Source: Acididesulfobacillus acetoxydans
GTDB lineage: Bacteria; Bacillota; Desulfitobacteriia; Desulfitobacteriales; Desulfitobacteriaceae
Length of the DNA stretch: 64,000 bases
Assembly (NCBI RefSeq): GCF_900016645.1
Contig: NZ_CDGJ01000096.1
Strand: one strand, 5' to 3'
The notes beneath the pieces are model-generated. The model had not been told where the DNA came from and ran no database searches. It saw only the letters and a program-made list of their open reading frames with translations. Made by a program: the position numbers and the translations under genes. Below are positions 1 to 9,128 of the stretch, in pieces. Within the stretch, counting starts at the first letter, position 1. Every line of letters begins with the position of its first letter.

Positions 1-2
1 AA

Positions 3-1058
3 TACCCCTCTACAATGCCGGGGATTCATACTGATGTATTCCGATCCCAGGGGGTCGGTCAAGGGACGGTTTGCAAACCTACTTTTTCAGGGCAATCTAA
101 TTATCAAGCGAGTAAAATCGAGCAACATCTTGAGAAAACAGATGACGATTATATTCCGTTTATGTTTCCATGGTATGGAACGGGTGTGGTACCGTCTGCA
201 CTTGGCTGTAGTATAGCGTTTGAGAAGGGTCTTGACCCCGCCGTAGCAGGCAAGGTAATTAATGAGCCCCAGGACATTAAAAGGCTGACGATGCCCGATC
301 CATATGAAGACGGATTGATGCCTAAGGTTCTCGCATGTATCGATTATATGGTTGAAAATACGGATATGCCGGTATCTTTCACCGATGCTCAGGGACCGCT
401 AAATATAGCCTTAGGTCTTTGCGGAGTCGAGAACTTCTTTGCCTGGATGTACGAATATCCTAAGCATGTACACGAGATCATGGATTTTTGCACCGAGGTG
501 CTAATCTCCTGGTTAAGGGTTCAAAAAAAACACGCCGGGCAAAAGATGACGAGCGGTGCTTTTCCTCATGGGATTGTTCTGCCAGAAGGGTTTGGTGGAG
601 TCTGGATTTCTGACGACGATTGCACAGTCATTTCCCCGCGGCTCTATGAAGAATTCGTAGTCCCCTATAATTCGAGGGTTTTTCGAGCCTTTGGCGGTGG
701 GAGTCTTCACTTTTGCGGAAACGCGGAGCATCAGCTGGAGAATTTTTCTAAAATCGATGGTTTAACGGCAATAAACAACTTCTGTATGGGAAACTTCAAC
801 CAGATTGTAAAAATGCAACAGATGTATAATAATAAACTGCCGATAATGGTTTGTGATTTTACCCCGCTTCATATAGAACAATACTATTCTGAACTTGTTG
901 ATGCTATCAAATTTAAAGGGATAATTCTTGCCACTTATGTTGCGCCGGATTATGCTCTCGTGGGTGGAAAGTATGACACTGTAGCGAGGGATGTGGACCA
1001 GATTACAGAGGAATCAAAGGAAGTTATATTCAAGCTTGTTCACAGGAGAAGCCCTTGA
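3..1058 (+). CDS. UroD-like (MtaA/CmuA-type) methyltransferase, 5' partial
   Basis: Uroporphyrinogen decarboxylase-fold protein of the corrinoid methyltransferase branch. The frame stays open to the first bases of the window, so the ATG at 15 is probably internal and the true start lies upstream. About 235 residues in is an HFCG motif; in MtaA/MtbA-type enzymes the HxC pair binds the zinc that activates the methyl-accepting thiol. No heme-biosynthesis genes are nearby. Two further UroD-like genes (4884 and 6926) and a corrinoid protein (6210) follow, so a role in methyl transfer is more likely than porphyrin decarboxylation. Its C-terminus lacks the usual Cys-containing segment and differs from the two paralogues. 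Family assignment is firm; the substrate is unknown. Confidence 0.75.
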   Translation, partial: YPSTMPGIHTDVFRSQGVGQGTVCKPTFSGQSNYQASKIEQHLEKTDDDYIPFMFPWYGTGVVPSALGCSIAFEKGLDPAVAGKVINEPQDIKRLTMPDPYEDGLMPKVLACIDYMVENTDMPVSFTDAQGPLNIALGLCGVENFFAWMYEYPKHVHEIMDFCTEVLISWLRVQKKHAGQKMTSGAFPHGIVLPEGFGGVWISDDDCTVISPRLYEEFVVPYNSRVFRAFGGGSLHFCGNAEHQLENFSKIDGLTAINNFCMGNFNQIVKMQQMYNNKLPIMVCDFTPLHIEQYYSELVDAIKFKGIILATYVAPDYALVGGKYDTVARDVDQITEESKEVIFKLVHRRSP

Positions 1059-1147
1059 GAGAATCGCGAAGTGACCGTGTTGCGCCTGACTTGTCTAGGC
1101 GAAGGTGACTACGGGTGCACGGATGACTGAGGCACGGAAAGCGTGGT

Positions 1148-2644
1148 GTGACGTTGAACAGTTCAGTCGAATTCAAAGGAATAACGAAGACATTCCCGGG
1201 CGTAAAGGCTTTGGACGGGGTGAGCTTTCTAGCCCGCGGTGGCGAAGTGCTAGCTTTGGTGGGTGAGAACGGCGCGGGCAAGAGCACTCTGCTCAAGGTT
1301 CTTAACGGTGACTACCAGCAGGACTCAGGACTCTATCTGATTGACGGCGCGGAAAGGCATTTTAAGACGCCGCAGGAAGCTATTGCAGCTGGCGTGAGTG
1401 TAATTTACCAGGAACGGCAAGTGGTTCCCTACCTAAACGTAGCGGAAAACATTTTTATGGAAGAGATTCCCGTCATGCGCAGTGGGCTGATAGATGTTAA
1501 GCAACTCAATGCTCGGGCCCAAAAGGTTATAGATGAATTTAAACTACCTATCAGACCGACAACCAAGGTAAAAGATCTATCGGTAGCGTACCAGCAGATG
1601 GTTGAGATTATGAAGGCTTATCGTCGGAGTCCGAAAATTATTGCCTTTGATGAGCCGACAGCGAGTCTTTCTGAGTCCGAAATTTCGACTCTTTTCGAAG
1701 TTATAGAAAGACTGAAGGCCAGCGGGATAATTATCCTCTATGTTTCCCATCGTATGAAGGAGATTTTTCAGATATCCGACCAGGTTGTGATCCTAAAAGA
1801 CGGAAAATATGTAACCCAGTTGCCGACGCGTTCGATTACAGAACAGGAAATTGTCAAACTAATGGTCGGACGTGAATTGGGGGATATCTTTAATGGCTTG
1901 AGCAGGAACGAAGAAATCGGTGAAGTTGTCCTCAGGGTTAGCGGTCTCACAAATGACTATATTCACGATATCGGTTTTGAGCTCAAAGCGGGTGAGATTC
2001 TCGGTTTTGCCGGGCTGGTAGGAGCCGGCCGGACCGAGACAATGCGCGCGATTTTCGGCGCGGATAGGGTTAACTCAGGGCAAATCTTCTTCGGAGGCAA
2101 GCAGAAACGGGTTGAAGCACCGGAAGATGCTATAGCCTGTGGCTTGGCCCTCTGTCCGGAAGACCGTAAGGATCAAGGAATCGTTGGGGGGCGGTCCATT
2201 GCGGACAACATTAGCCTAGCTATTTTAAAGAAGCTGAGCAAGATGGGATTTCTGGATAAGCCGAAGGAAAGATCCCTTGCGGAAGATGCCGTCCGGGAGT
2301 TGCGCATACGTACTCCCTCCGTGGACAAAAAGGTTGGAGAGCTGTCGGGGGGTAACCAACAGAAAGTGATCCTAGCCAGGTGGCTTGCCGCTAACCCCAA
2401 GGTGTTGCTACTTGATGAACCGACAAAGGGGATCGATGTTGGCTCTAAATCGGAAATCTATCAATTGATTTGCGACTTGGCTAAAAGAGGCATCGGGATC
2501 ATCTTGGTGTCTTCTGAGCTTGTTGAAGTTCTTGGTTTATGCGACCGGATTATTGTTATGAGCCAGGGGCGGATAACCGGTGAACTCAAACGCAAAGAGG
2601 CTAACGAAGAAAAAGTTCTGGAATTGGCAATGGCCGGCATGTAG
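1148..2644 (+). CDS. Sugar ABC transporter ATP-binding protein (RbsA/AraG-type)
   Basis: Double ATPase of a ribose/arabinose/galactose-type importer, 498 residues, the usual length for RbsA, MglA and AraG. The N-terminal domain has Walker A GENGAGKST (about 39-47) and Walker B IIAFDEPT (about 164). The C-terminal domain has a degenerate Walker A, GLVGAGRT, with Arg in place of Lys as is normal in this family, plus signature LSGGNQQKV (about 398) and Walker B LLLDEPTKGIDVG. It starts at GTG with only a weak upstream purine stretch. It is followed 13 bases later by the permease and then the binding protein, so the importer is complete. Confidence 0.93.
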   Translation: MTLNSSVEFKGITKTFPGVKALDGVSFLARGGEVLALVGENGAGKSTLLKVLNGDYQQDSGLYLIDGAERHFKTPQEAIAAGVSVIYQERQVVPYLNVAENIFMEEIPVMRSGLIDVKQLNARAQKVIDEFKLPIRPTTKVKDLSVAYQQMVEIMKAYRRSPKIIAFDEPTASLSESEISTLFEVIERLKASGIIILYVSHRMKEIFQISDQVVILKDGKYVTQLPTRSITEQEIVKLMVGRELGDIFNGLSRNEEIGEVVLRVSGLTNDYIHDIGFELKAGEILGFAGLVGAGRTETMRAIFGADRVNSGQIFFGGKQKRVEAPEDAIACGLALCPEDRKDQGIVGGRSIADNISLAILKKLSKMGFLDKPKERSLAEDAVRELRIRTPSVDKKVGELSGGNQQKVILARWLAANPKVLLLDEPTKGIDVGSKSEIYQLICDLAKRGIGIILVSSELVEVLGLCDRIIVMSQGRITGELKRKEANEEKVLELAMAGM

Positions 2645-2657
2645 GAAGGGGTAAGAG

Positions 2658-3653
2658 ATGGGCAGTCATGATGAGATAACTTCGGACAAGCAAGTCCTTG
2701 GCCTCGTAGGGCGGGCTTTCAAAGCTGAAAAGGTCGGGCTTTTGATTGCGTTACTGGTTATGATCATCGTTTTTTCGGTATTGACCCAAAACAAGTTTTT
2801 GTCAGCAAGCAACATCATTGATATTTTCATCGCCTCATCTATGGTGGGGTTAGTGACAATCGGTGAGACATACCTACTCATTGCTCTGCAGGTGGACCTT
2901 TCCGCCGGCTCAGTTGCGGGATTCTCAGGTGTGCTGGTGACACTGTTGTTGTCATGGGGATTATCCATGTGGGTTTCCATCCCGGTGGTGATTGTCGTAG
3001 GAGGAATAATCGGTTTCCTGAATTCCCTCATGGTAAACAAGCTTAAACTGGAACCCTTCATTGCCACCTTGGCTTCCATGTCGGTATTCAGAGGTCTAGC
3101 TTATATTATTTGCGGTGGCAAGTCTGTTTTCGTGATGAACAACACTTTTCTCACGATGGGAGTGGGGCGCATATTCGGTATTCCTATCCCAGTCATCATA
3201 TTCCTGGTAATGTTTCTTATCTTTGGCATCGTTCTGGCACGGACTCGTTTCGGCAGAAGCGTTTATATGATAGGGGGTAACGCCACAGCAGCCAGGCTGG
3301 CGGGGATAAATGCCCAAACCGTCAAAGCCAAGCTCTACATTATGACAGCCGCTTTTGCGGCGCTGGGCGGTATCATCCTGGCGGCGCGTATGAGTTCCGG
3401 CCAACCGGATGCCAGTGTCGGCTTGGAGTTTGATGCCGTAACCGCCGCAGTGCTGGGGGGCGTGGCATTTTCCGGCGGCATAGGTACCTTAGGGGGAGCG
3501 CTGATCGGCCTAATAATTATGCAGGGTTTTAACAACGGGCTCATGATTCTTAATGTCCAATCCTTCTGGCAAACAGTGGCCAAGGGTCTGTTGCTCGTCG
3601 CCGCGTTGTCCTTTGATTACGTTCGCAACTTAAAGCGGAAAGCCAAAACCTGA
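2658..3653 (+). CDS. Sugar ABC transporter permease (RbsC-type)
   Basis: Membrane permease of the carbohydrate uptake transporter-2 family, 331 residues, the usual length. The sequence is almost entirely hydrophobic segments, with the conserved late motif AAVLGGVAFSGGIGTLGGA that typifies RbsC, AraH and MglC. A purine-rich site (GGAAGGGG) precedes the ATG. It lies between the ATPase and the lipoprotein and presumably forms a homodimeric channel with them. Substrate cannot be read from the permease itself. Confidence 0.93.
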   Translation: MGSHDEITSDKQVLGLVGRAFKAEKVGLLIALLVMIIVFSVLTQNKFLSASNIIDIFIASSMVGLVTIGETYLLIALQVDLSAGSVAGFSGVLVTLLLSWGLSMWVSIPVVIVVGGIIGFLNSLMVNKLKLEPFIATLASMSVFRGLAYIICGGKSVFVMNNTFLTMGVGRIFGIPIPVIIFLVMFLIFGIVLARTRFGRSVYMIGGNATAARLAGINAQTVKAKLYIMTAAFAALGGIILAARMSSGQPDASVGLEFDAVTAAVLGGVAFSGGIGTLGGALIGLIIMQGFNNGLMILNVQSFWQTVAKGLLLVAALSFDYVRNLKRKAKT

Positions 3654-3727
3654 TCAAGTATCCCGCCCGGGATATCCAAGGATATCTCATTCGGGATAAA
3701 TGATAAAAAAATTAAGGGGGAAAAAGA

Positions 3728-4780
3728 ATGAAAAAAGTCTGGTCCATTCTCAGTGTCTTGGTCGTGACCGCCCTCGTCTTGGCAGGATGCGGTACCAATG
3801 CGGCCCAGAACCAGAGCAAGGGGGGAAATGCCGCACCCAAGAAAACCCCGAAGGTTGCCTTTATTTGCAAGGATCTATCACAGCAGTGGTTCATCGGAAC
3901 TTCAAATGCCATGAAAAAGGCCGTGGAGGCCCGGGGAGGAAAGTTCTTCGCTCTCGACTGTGCCATGAGCCCCGATAAGTACATGACAAACCTTGATAAC
4001 GTCATTTCGCAAAAAGTCGATGTTCTCATCGTCTGTCCTCCGGATCAGAAATTAAGCCAAGCGACTGTCCAGCGCTGCCAAGCGGCAGGGATTAAGGTCA
4101 TGGCCGACGATGACGGCTTAATTGATGCCAACGGCCATCATATTGCCCCGGCTCTAGAACTTGACGCTTATAAGGTGGGGCAAAGCCAGGGTGATTGGCT
4201 GGGGAATTACGTAATCGCTCACAAGTCTGACGCGGAACCGGCATCAACTGCCCTTCTGGTTTTGACTGTGCCCACAGTATCTTCGATCGTGCCCCGTTCG
4301 CAGGGTGCCATAGACGAGTTCAAGAAAAAGGTTCCGGATTTCCCCGCAAGCAAAATCATCCAGAGCCCATACGACGGCACCTCAGATAAGGCATTTAACG
4401 TGGCCGCCGCTACGATTACAGCTCATCCGGAAATCAAAACATGGCTTGTGGTAGCCCCGAATGATGAAGGGGCTCAGGGAGCCACCCGCGCACTGGAGCA
4501 AGCCGGCAAAGACAAGCAGGCCACAGTTGTGGGCTTGGGTGCCTACCTAGCCAAGGACGAGTTTAAAAAACCGTATTCTGCGTTCAAAGCAGCAGCCTAT
4601 CTGAACGAATCAGAGGATGGTACAATAGCTGGCAACGCTGCTATGGATTGGATCCAAAAGGGATTGGTCCCCTATGCAAAATACAAAAAGCCCGGTTCAA
4701 AATTTGGGGTTTATCCGTTTGGCGCCGAGATGGTTGACAGAAGCAATTACAAGCAGATTATGGGGGCGGATGCCAACTAA
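3728..4780 (+). CDS. Sugar-binding lipoprotein, AraF-like
   Basis: Periplasmic-binding-protein-fold lipoprotein that captures sugar for the transporter. It has a signal peptide with lipobox LAGC (Cys21) and is 350 residues long. From memory of the E. coli arabinose-binding protein, several segments correspond: the PPDQKL stretch after the first domain, the KVMADDDGLIDANG hinge region, and the KTWLVVAPNDEGAQG region. AraF binds L-arabinose, D-galactose and D-fucose, so a galactose- or arabinose-like ligand is suggested, not proven. An AAGGGGGAAAAAG ribosome site precedes the ATG. The gal genes downstream are consistent with a galactose-type substrate. Confidence 0.88.
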   Translation: MKKVWSILSVLVVTALVLAGCGTNAAQNQSKGGNAAPKKTPKVAFICKDLSQQWFIGTSNAMKKAVEARGGKFFALDCAMSPDKYMTNLDNVISQKVDVLIVCPPDQKLSQATVQRCQAAGIKVMADDDGLIDANGHHIAPALELDAYKVGQSQGDWLGNYVIAHKSDAEPASTALLVLTVPTVSSIVPRSQGAIDEFKKKVPDFPASKIIQSPYDGTSDKAFNVAAATITAHPEIKTWLVVAPNDEGAQGATRALEQAGKDKQATVVGLGAYLAKDEFKKPYSAFKAAAYLNESEDGTIAGNAAMDWIQKGLVPYAKYKKPGSKFGVYPFGAEMVDRSNYKQIMGADAN

Positions 4781-4883
4781 TGTAACGTTTCAAGCGGCCG
4801 TTAGGGGTAATATCTTCGCGTCTTCACGAAAACGTCCGTGGAGGTATTGCCCTGCCGCTGCAATGAATTTCGGAGGTAAGCAC

Positions 4884-6152
4884 ATGACACTGACATCGAG
4901 GGAACGACTGATACTCACGCTCAACCACGAAGAACCGGATAGGGTCCCGCTTGATTTGGGAGCCACGGCTCAGACCGGTATCAATGCCAGCACGCTGTAT
5001 CAATTAAGGAAAGCGCTGGGGTTGCAAAGCAAGCCGATAACGGTACATGAGCCCGCTCAAATATTGGGGGTTGTTGACCGGGATGTAATGCAGGCCCTGG
5101 GAGTGGACGTGATTGGCCTATGGAATCCCGTCAATACGGTAGGTGTTAGGAATACCGATTGGAAGCCGTGGACAATGCCGGACGGCACGCCAACCATGAT
5201 GGCGGGGGGGATGCGGCTTTCTGTTGATGACAGCGGAAACACCTACCTATATCCCCAGGGAGATGCGTCCGTCTCCCCGAGCATGAAGATGCCGGCGGAG
5301 GGCTATTCTTTTGACAATATTGATCGCGGCGGCGACTATGACGAGGATGCTCTGAATGCGCGGCGGGATTTTTCCGAGGATTTCACGGTTTTTGACGATG
5401 ACACGGCTAGATATCTGGAGAGCGAATCCGAGAGGCTCTACGAAACCACAAGTTACGGTATCGTCGGCAACTGGGCTGGCGGTGGCTTCGGCGACGTTTT
5501 CACATTGCCGGCACCCTGGCTAACAAAGGTGCCCCATGGTATTCGCAAGATGGAAGATTGGCTGACGGCTCACGTTCTCTACCAGGATTACATCCGGGAA
5601 CTCTTTGATATGCAGTCGGAAATCGCGTTGAAAAACCTTGAGATATACAGACAGGCCGTAGGTGAGAGAATTCAGGTTATATGGGTCAGTGGTACGGATT
5701 TCGGAACCCAGAACGGGCCGTTTTTCTCTCCGGAGATTTACCGCAAACTTTACAAACCGTTTCACAAGAAACTCAATGACTGGATCCACAAGAACACGAA
5801 TTGGAAAATCTTTTACCACAGTTGCGGGTCTGTTGTGAGTTTGCTTGACGATTTTGTGGAAGCGGGAGTTGATATTCTCAACCCGGTGCAATGTTCGTCC
5901 GCCGGGATGGATCCGGTGATGCTTAAGCAGAAATACGGCAAAACCCTTGTTTTTTGGGGAGGGGGTGTGGATACTCAGAGGGTATTGCCTTTCGGTACCC
6001 CGGAGGAAGTACGGGCGGAAGTCAACCAAAGGTTGAGAATCTTTGCCCCGGGCGGTGGCTTCGTGTTCAACACGATTCACAATATTGTCGGCGGCGTGCC
6101 GGCGGAGAATCTGACGGCGATGTATGATGCTGTTAGGGAAAATAATGCATAG
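4884..6152 (+). CDS. UroD-like methyltransferase-family protein
   Basis: UroD/MtaA-fold protein of 422 residues. The ATG at 4884 was chosen because GGAGG lies seven bases upstream and the protein then opens with the family-typical TLTSRERLILTLNHEEPDRV. The frame is open further upstream, but that stretch overlaps the end of the binding-protein gene and is not family-like. HSCG at about residue 312 supplies the HxC zinc-ligand pair. In the final helix region, where MtaA-type enzymes place a third Cys ligand, this protein has His (FNTIHNIVGGVP). It is followed 57 bases later by the corrinoid protein. A role in corrinoid-dependent methyl transfer is inferred from family and context; the methyl donor is unknown. 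Confidence 0.82.
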   Translation: MTLTSRERLILTLNHEEPDRVPLDLGATAQTGINASTLYQLRKALGLQSKPITVHEPAQILGVVDRDVMQALGVDVIGLWNPVNTVGVRNTDWKPWTMPDGTPTMMAGGMRLSVDDSGNTYLYPQGDASVSPSMKMPAEGYSFDNIDRGGDYDEDALNARRDFSEDFTVFDDDTARYLESESERLYETTSYGIVGNWAGGGFGDVFTLPAPWLTKVPHGIRKMEDWLTAHVLYQDYIRELFDMQSEIALKNLEIYRQAVGERIQVIWVSGTDFGTQNGPFFSPEIYRKLYKPFHKKLNDWIHKNTNWKIFYHSCGSVVSLLDDFVEAGVDILNPVQCSSAGMDPVMLKQKYGKTLVFWGGGVDTQRVLPFGTPEEVRAEVNQRLRIFAPGGGFVFNTIHNIVGGVPAENLTAMYDAVRENNA

Positions 6153-6209
6153 TGTGAGGGTCGTCGCGGATGGACGGCGCGTAGGTATGCAAGTTGGAGG
6201 TATTTCAAC

Positions 6210-6833
6210 ATGTCAACATTTCAAGAAATGGCTGAAGCAGTAATTAGCGGGAACGCTAAGAAGGTAAAAGAGTATGCCAAACAAGCATTGGCCGAAGGGG
6301 TTTCTCCGCAAGCTATCATCAATGACGGACTGATTGCCGGAATGAACGTGGTGGGGGTCAGATTCAAGAATAATGAGGTTTACGTGCCGGAGGTTTTGAT
6401 TTCCGCCCGGGCCATGCATGCCGGAATGGACGTGGTCAAACCGCTGTTGTCCGAGGCTGAGGTGCAGGACAAGGGTACGATTGTGGTAGGCACTGTCAAG
6501 GGGGACCTTCACGACATCGGTAAGAACTTGGTGCGCATGATGCTGGAAGGTGCAGGCTACAAAGTGATCGACCTGGGTGTGGATATCGCGCCCGATAAGT
6601 TTGCCCAAGCGGTTGAAGAGCATCGACCGCAAATCGTCGGGCTCTCTGCCTTGCTCACGACTACCATGGTCCAGATGAAAAACACGATCGAACGGCTGAA
6701 AGACTATCCGGTGAAGGTGATGGTTGGTGGCGCTCCGGTGACGCAGAAGTTTGCCGATGAAGTCGGGGCCGATGCCTATGCCTCCGATGCAGCCACCGCA
6801 GTGGAAAAAGCCGAGCAATTGATGGCCTCCTAG
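6210..6833 (+). CDS. Corrinoid (B12-binding) methyltransferase carrier protein, MtaC/MtbC-like
   Basis: Cobalamin-binding carrier of 207 residues. An N-terminal four-helix cap (residues 1-90) precedes a Rossmann-like B12 domain. The motif DLHDIG at about residue 99 is the DxHxxG signature whose His is the lower cobalt ligand, and later GLSALLTTT and VMVGGAPV are typical of MetH/MtaC-like carriers. It shuttles a methyl group between a substrate methyltransferase and a UroD-like methyltransferase. Its position between two UroD-like genes fits that role. No RamA-type reactivating ferredoxin is seen in the window. The ribosome site GGAGG is nine bases before the ATG. Confidence 0.93.
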   Translation: MSTFQEMAEAVISGNAKKVKEYAKQALAEGVSPQAIINDGLIAGMNVVGVRFKNNEVYVPEVLISARAMHAGMDVVKPLLSEAEVQDKGTIVVGTVKGDLHDIGKNLVRMMLEGAGYKVIDLGVDIAPDKFAQAVEEHRPQIVGLSALLTTTMVQMKNTIERLKDYPVKVMVGGAPVTQKFADEVGADAYASDAATAVEKAEQLMAS

Positions 6834-6925
6834 AATAGGTCCCACGCTTTCATCAGGCTTCGCTTCTCTCTTTTTACAGGGAATCAATTTCAATAGTTCG
6901 ATCTCAATACTCTGGGGGTGGGAAA

Positions 6926-7921
6926 GTGGATAGACACCAGCTTGTTATCGATACCTTAAATAAAAAGGAACGGGACGTAATTCCTTTTCACTTGGATCTG
7001 AGCAACAGTGTCAGGCAACGCCTGATCGATTATTTCGGCGATCCGCAGTTCGAAGACAAAGTGGGAAACAGTCTTGCCCAGGAGCGCAACGAGAGTTTTG
7101 TAGACTTGGGAAACTACCGGGAAAGAGATATGTTCGGCGTGGTCTGGAACAAGGAGCAGGAGGGAGACTTCGGTGTCGTCGATAATTATCTGCTGACGGA
7201 ACCAAGTCTGAACAATTATACCTTCCCTAAACCGGATGAAGCACTGATTCGGCAAAAGTGCGAACGATTGGTCCACAGTCATAAGGACCAATTTACCATG
7301 TATATTATCGGGTTTTCCTTATTCGAACGGGCCTGGACACTAAGGGGCATGACGGACCTGCTCATGGATTTCTTGTTGAACCCCGCTTTTGTCGAAGAAC
7401 TTCTGGACCGGATTGTGGAATACAATTTGGCGGTCATGGATATCGCTATGCAATATGATATTGATTGCATCTTTTTCGGGGATGACTGGGGACAGCAGAA
7501 AGGGATGATCATGGGGCCCGGTTTGTGGAGACAGTTCCTAAAACCTCGCTTGGCGAAAATGTTCGCCAAAGCCAAAGCCAAGGGACTTTACGTGGCGCAG
7601 CATTCATGCGGGGATGTGCATGAGGTATTTCCCGACCTTATCGAGATGGGGTTAGATATCTACAACACCTTCCAGCCGGAAATTTATGATGTGGAACAGA
7701 TGAAGAGGGAATTCGGCCGGGACATTACCTTCTATGGGGGTATCAGTACCCAACAATTGCTGCCTAAGGCGAGCCCCGAAGAAGTCAAAGCAGAGACGCG
7801 CCGCCTCATGACACTCTTGGGCAAGGGCGGAGGTTACATCGTAGCACCGACCCACGCCATACCCAACGATGTTCCGACTGAGAATATCCTGGCTTTTCTT
7901 GAGGTTGTCCAACATCAATAG
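6926..7921 (+). CDS. UroD-like methyltransferase-family protein
   Basis: Third UroD-fold paralogue, 331 residues, with a GTG start preceded by GGGGGTGGG. HSCGD at about residue 226 gives the HxC zinc-ligand pair. The C-terminal THAIPNDVPTENI has His where classical MtaA/MtbA has Cys, matching the paralogue at 4884. The sequence FYGGISTQ followed by LLPKASPEEV is typical of COG0407 (HemE-like) proteins found beside corrinoid carriers. It and the 4884 protein could be the two transferases on either side of the corrinoid protein, but which is methyltransferase 1 or 2 cannot be told from sequence. Confidence 0.8.
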   Translation: MDRHQLVIDTLNKKERDVIPFHLDLSNSVRQRLIDYFGDPQFEDKVGNSLAQERNESFVDLGNYRERDMFGVVWNKEQEGDFGVVDNYLLTEPSLNNYTFPKPDEALIRQKCERLVHSHKDQFTMYIIGFSLFERAWTLRGMTDLLMDFLLNPAFVEELLDRIVEYNLAVMDIAMQYDIDCIFFGDDWGQQKGMIMGPGLWRQFLKPRLAKMFAKAKAKGLYVAQHSCGDVHEVFPDLIEMGLDIYNTFQPEIYDVEQMKREFGRDITFYGGISTQQLLPKASPEEVKAETRRLMTLLGKGGGYIVAPTHAIPNDVPTENILAFLEVVQHQ

Positions 7922-8014
7922 GAGGTATCTTGGAGCATACAGCCAAGTCAAAAGAGCGATTATTGTCCAATCCCCGTCTTCTTGGGTCAAATTTTGCAAT
8001 AAGGGCAAGGACTC

Positions 8015-8140
8015 GTGGCAGTGGTGCCAGGAATGACTGAGTTTCGGTTTGAAGAGGTAGGTTGTGACTATTTGAAGTACGAGAATCGGGCACTGGTTGC
8101 AGTGAGGATATCCAATTTGGATAGGGGAGCGGAGAGATGA
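8015..8140 (+). CDS. Possible small ORF overlapping the mutarotase-like gene
   Basis: A 41-codon open frame from GTG 8015 (or 35 codons from ATG 8033) ends in a TGA that overlaps the ATG of the next gene as ATGA. That overlap is a common sign of translational coupling. The peptide (MTEFRFEEVGCDYLKYENR...) matches nothing I recognise. It sits in an otherwise gene-free gap of about 215 bases. There is a modest GGGCAAGGA purine stretch upstream. It may be chance. Confidence 0.22.
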   Translation: MAVVPGMTEFRFEEVGCDYLKYENRALVAVRISNLDRGAER

Positions 8141-9093
8141 CAAGCGACTTATATAGCAGCGTTTTTCGTCAGGCGGAAAGCATCGTTTTGGAGGACGAGG
8201 TGCTCAGGGTTACCTTGGTACCCAGTGTAGGCGGAAAAATCGCCTCACTCATTTTTAAACCGGATGGAAAAGAATTAGTGTGGCAAAATCCCGCTCCGGG
8301 GTTCTTGACATCTGGTTACGATTCATCTTTTGCCACAGGCGACATGAGTGGGATCGACGACATGTTTCCCACAATTGATGAGTGCTTCTATCCGGATGGA
8401 CCGTGGCAAGGAACGAGAATGCCGGATCACGGGGAAGTATGGTCCCTGCCCTGGGATTATCAGGTTAATAGCAACACTAAAGAGGCGACATTGTCTGTTT
8501 TTGGTGTAAGGATTCCCTACAAACTGAGAAAAACCTTGAGCTTAACGGGGGGTAGGCTGGATATCAAATATATACTCGAGAACCTAAGTCCTTTTGCCTT
8601 TAAATTCATTTGGGCCCTTCATCCTCTTTTCAACGTCGACCAATATACGCGCATTGTGCTGCCGGAATCTGTGACTAGGGTTATTAACGTCGGTAAATCT
8701 CCTTTGAGACTGGGGGCTTACGGGACTATCCATTCGTGGCCGATCACCGAAAATAGCTCGGGAACGTTTTATGACATGAGCAAAATCGTGCCATTCGGGC
8801 AGGGGAACTGTGATAAGTACTACGTTCAAGGTACCGTTCCGGAGGGTTGGTGCGCTTTACGCAACGAACGCGGCGGTTTGGAGGTTCGTCTGACATTTCC
8901 TCCGGAGCAAGTTCCGTACTTGGGCATCTGGGTCAATGAGGGGGCGTATCAGGGGCAGTACAATGTTGCTCCCGAACCGAGTACGGGAGCCTTTGATAGG
9001 GTGGACGTGGCTGATTGCTGGGGAACTCTGGCCGGTGTTCCGGGCAGGGGTACCTACGAATGGCAGATTAGTATTGACGTCCGGCGGCTTTAA
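8137..9093 (+). CDS. Galactose-mutarotase-fold protein (aldose 1-epimerase-like)
   Basis: 318-residue protein of the galactose-mutarotase-like beta-sandwich superfamily. Supporting features are the N-terminal LVPSVGGKIASLIF strand pair (usual opening of aldose epimerases), the charged MPDHGEVW segment near residue 110, ALHPLF near residue 167, and a late acidic YNVAPEPSTG segment near residue 275. Members interconvert sugar anomers or bind sugars. It stands between the corrinoid/transport genes and galT, so it may present the correct anomer of the imported sugar. It is not a canonical GalM, and a sugar-binding rather than catalytic role is possible. Confidence 0.62.
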   Translation: MTSDLYSSVFRQAESIVLEDEVLRVTLVPSVGGKIASLIFKPDGKELVWQNPAPGFLTSGYDSSFATGDMSGIDDMFPTIDECFYPDGPWQGTRMPDHGEVWSLPWDYQVNSNTKEATLSVFGVRIPYKLRKTLSLTGGRLDIKYILENLSPFAFKFIWALHPLFNVDQYTRIVLPESVTRVINVGKSPLRLGAYGTIHSWPITENSSGTFYDMSKIVPFGQGNCDKYYVQGTVPEGWCALRNERGGLEVRLTFPPEQVPYLGIWVNEGAYQGQYNVAPEPSTGAFDRVDVADCWGTLAGVPGRGTYEWQISIDVRRL

Positions 9094-9128
9094 AACTGCG
9101 GGATAAGGCTAGGAAGGAAGTGCCGTCT

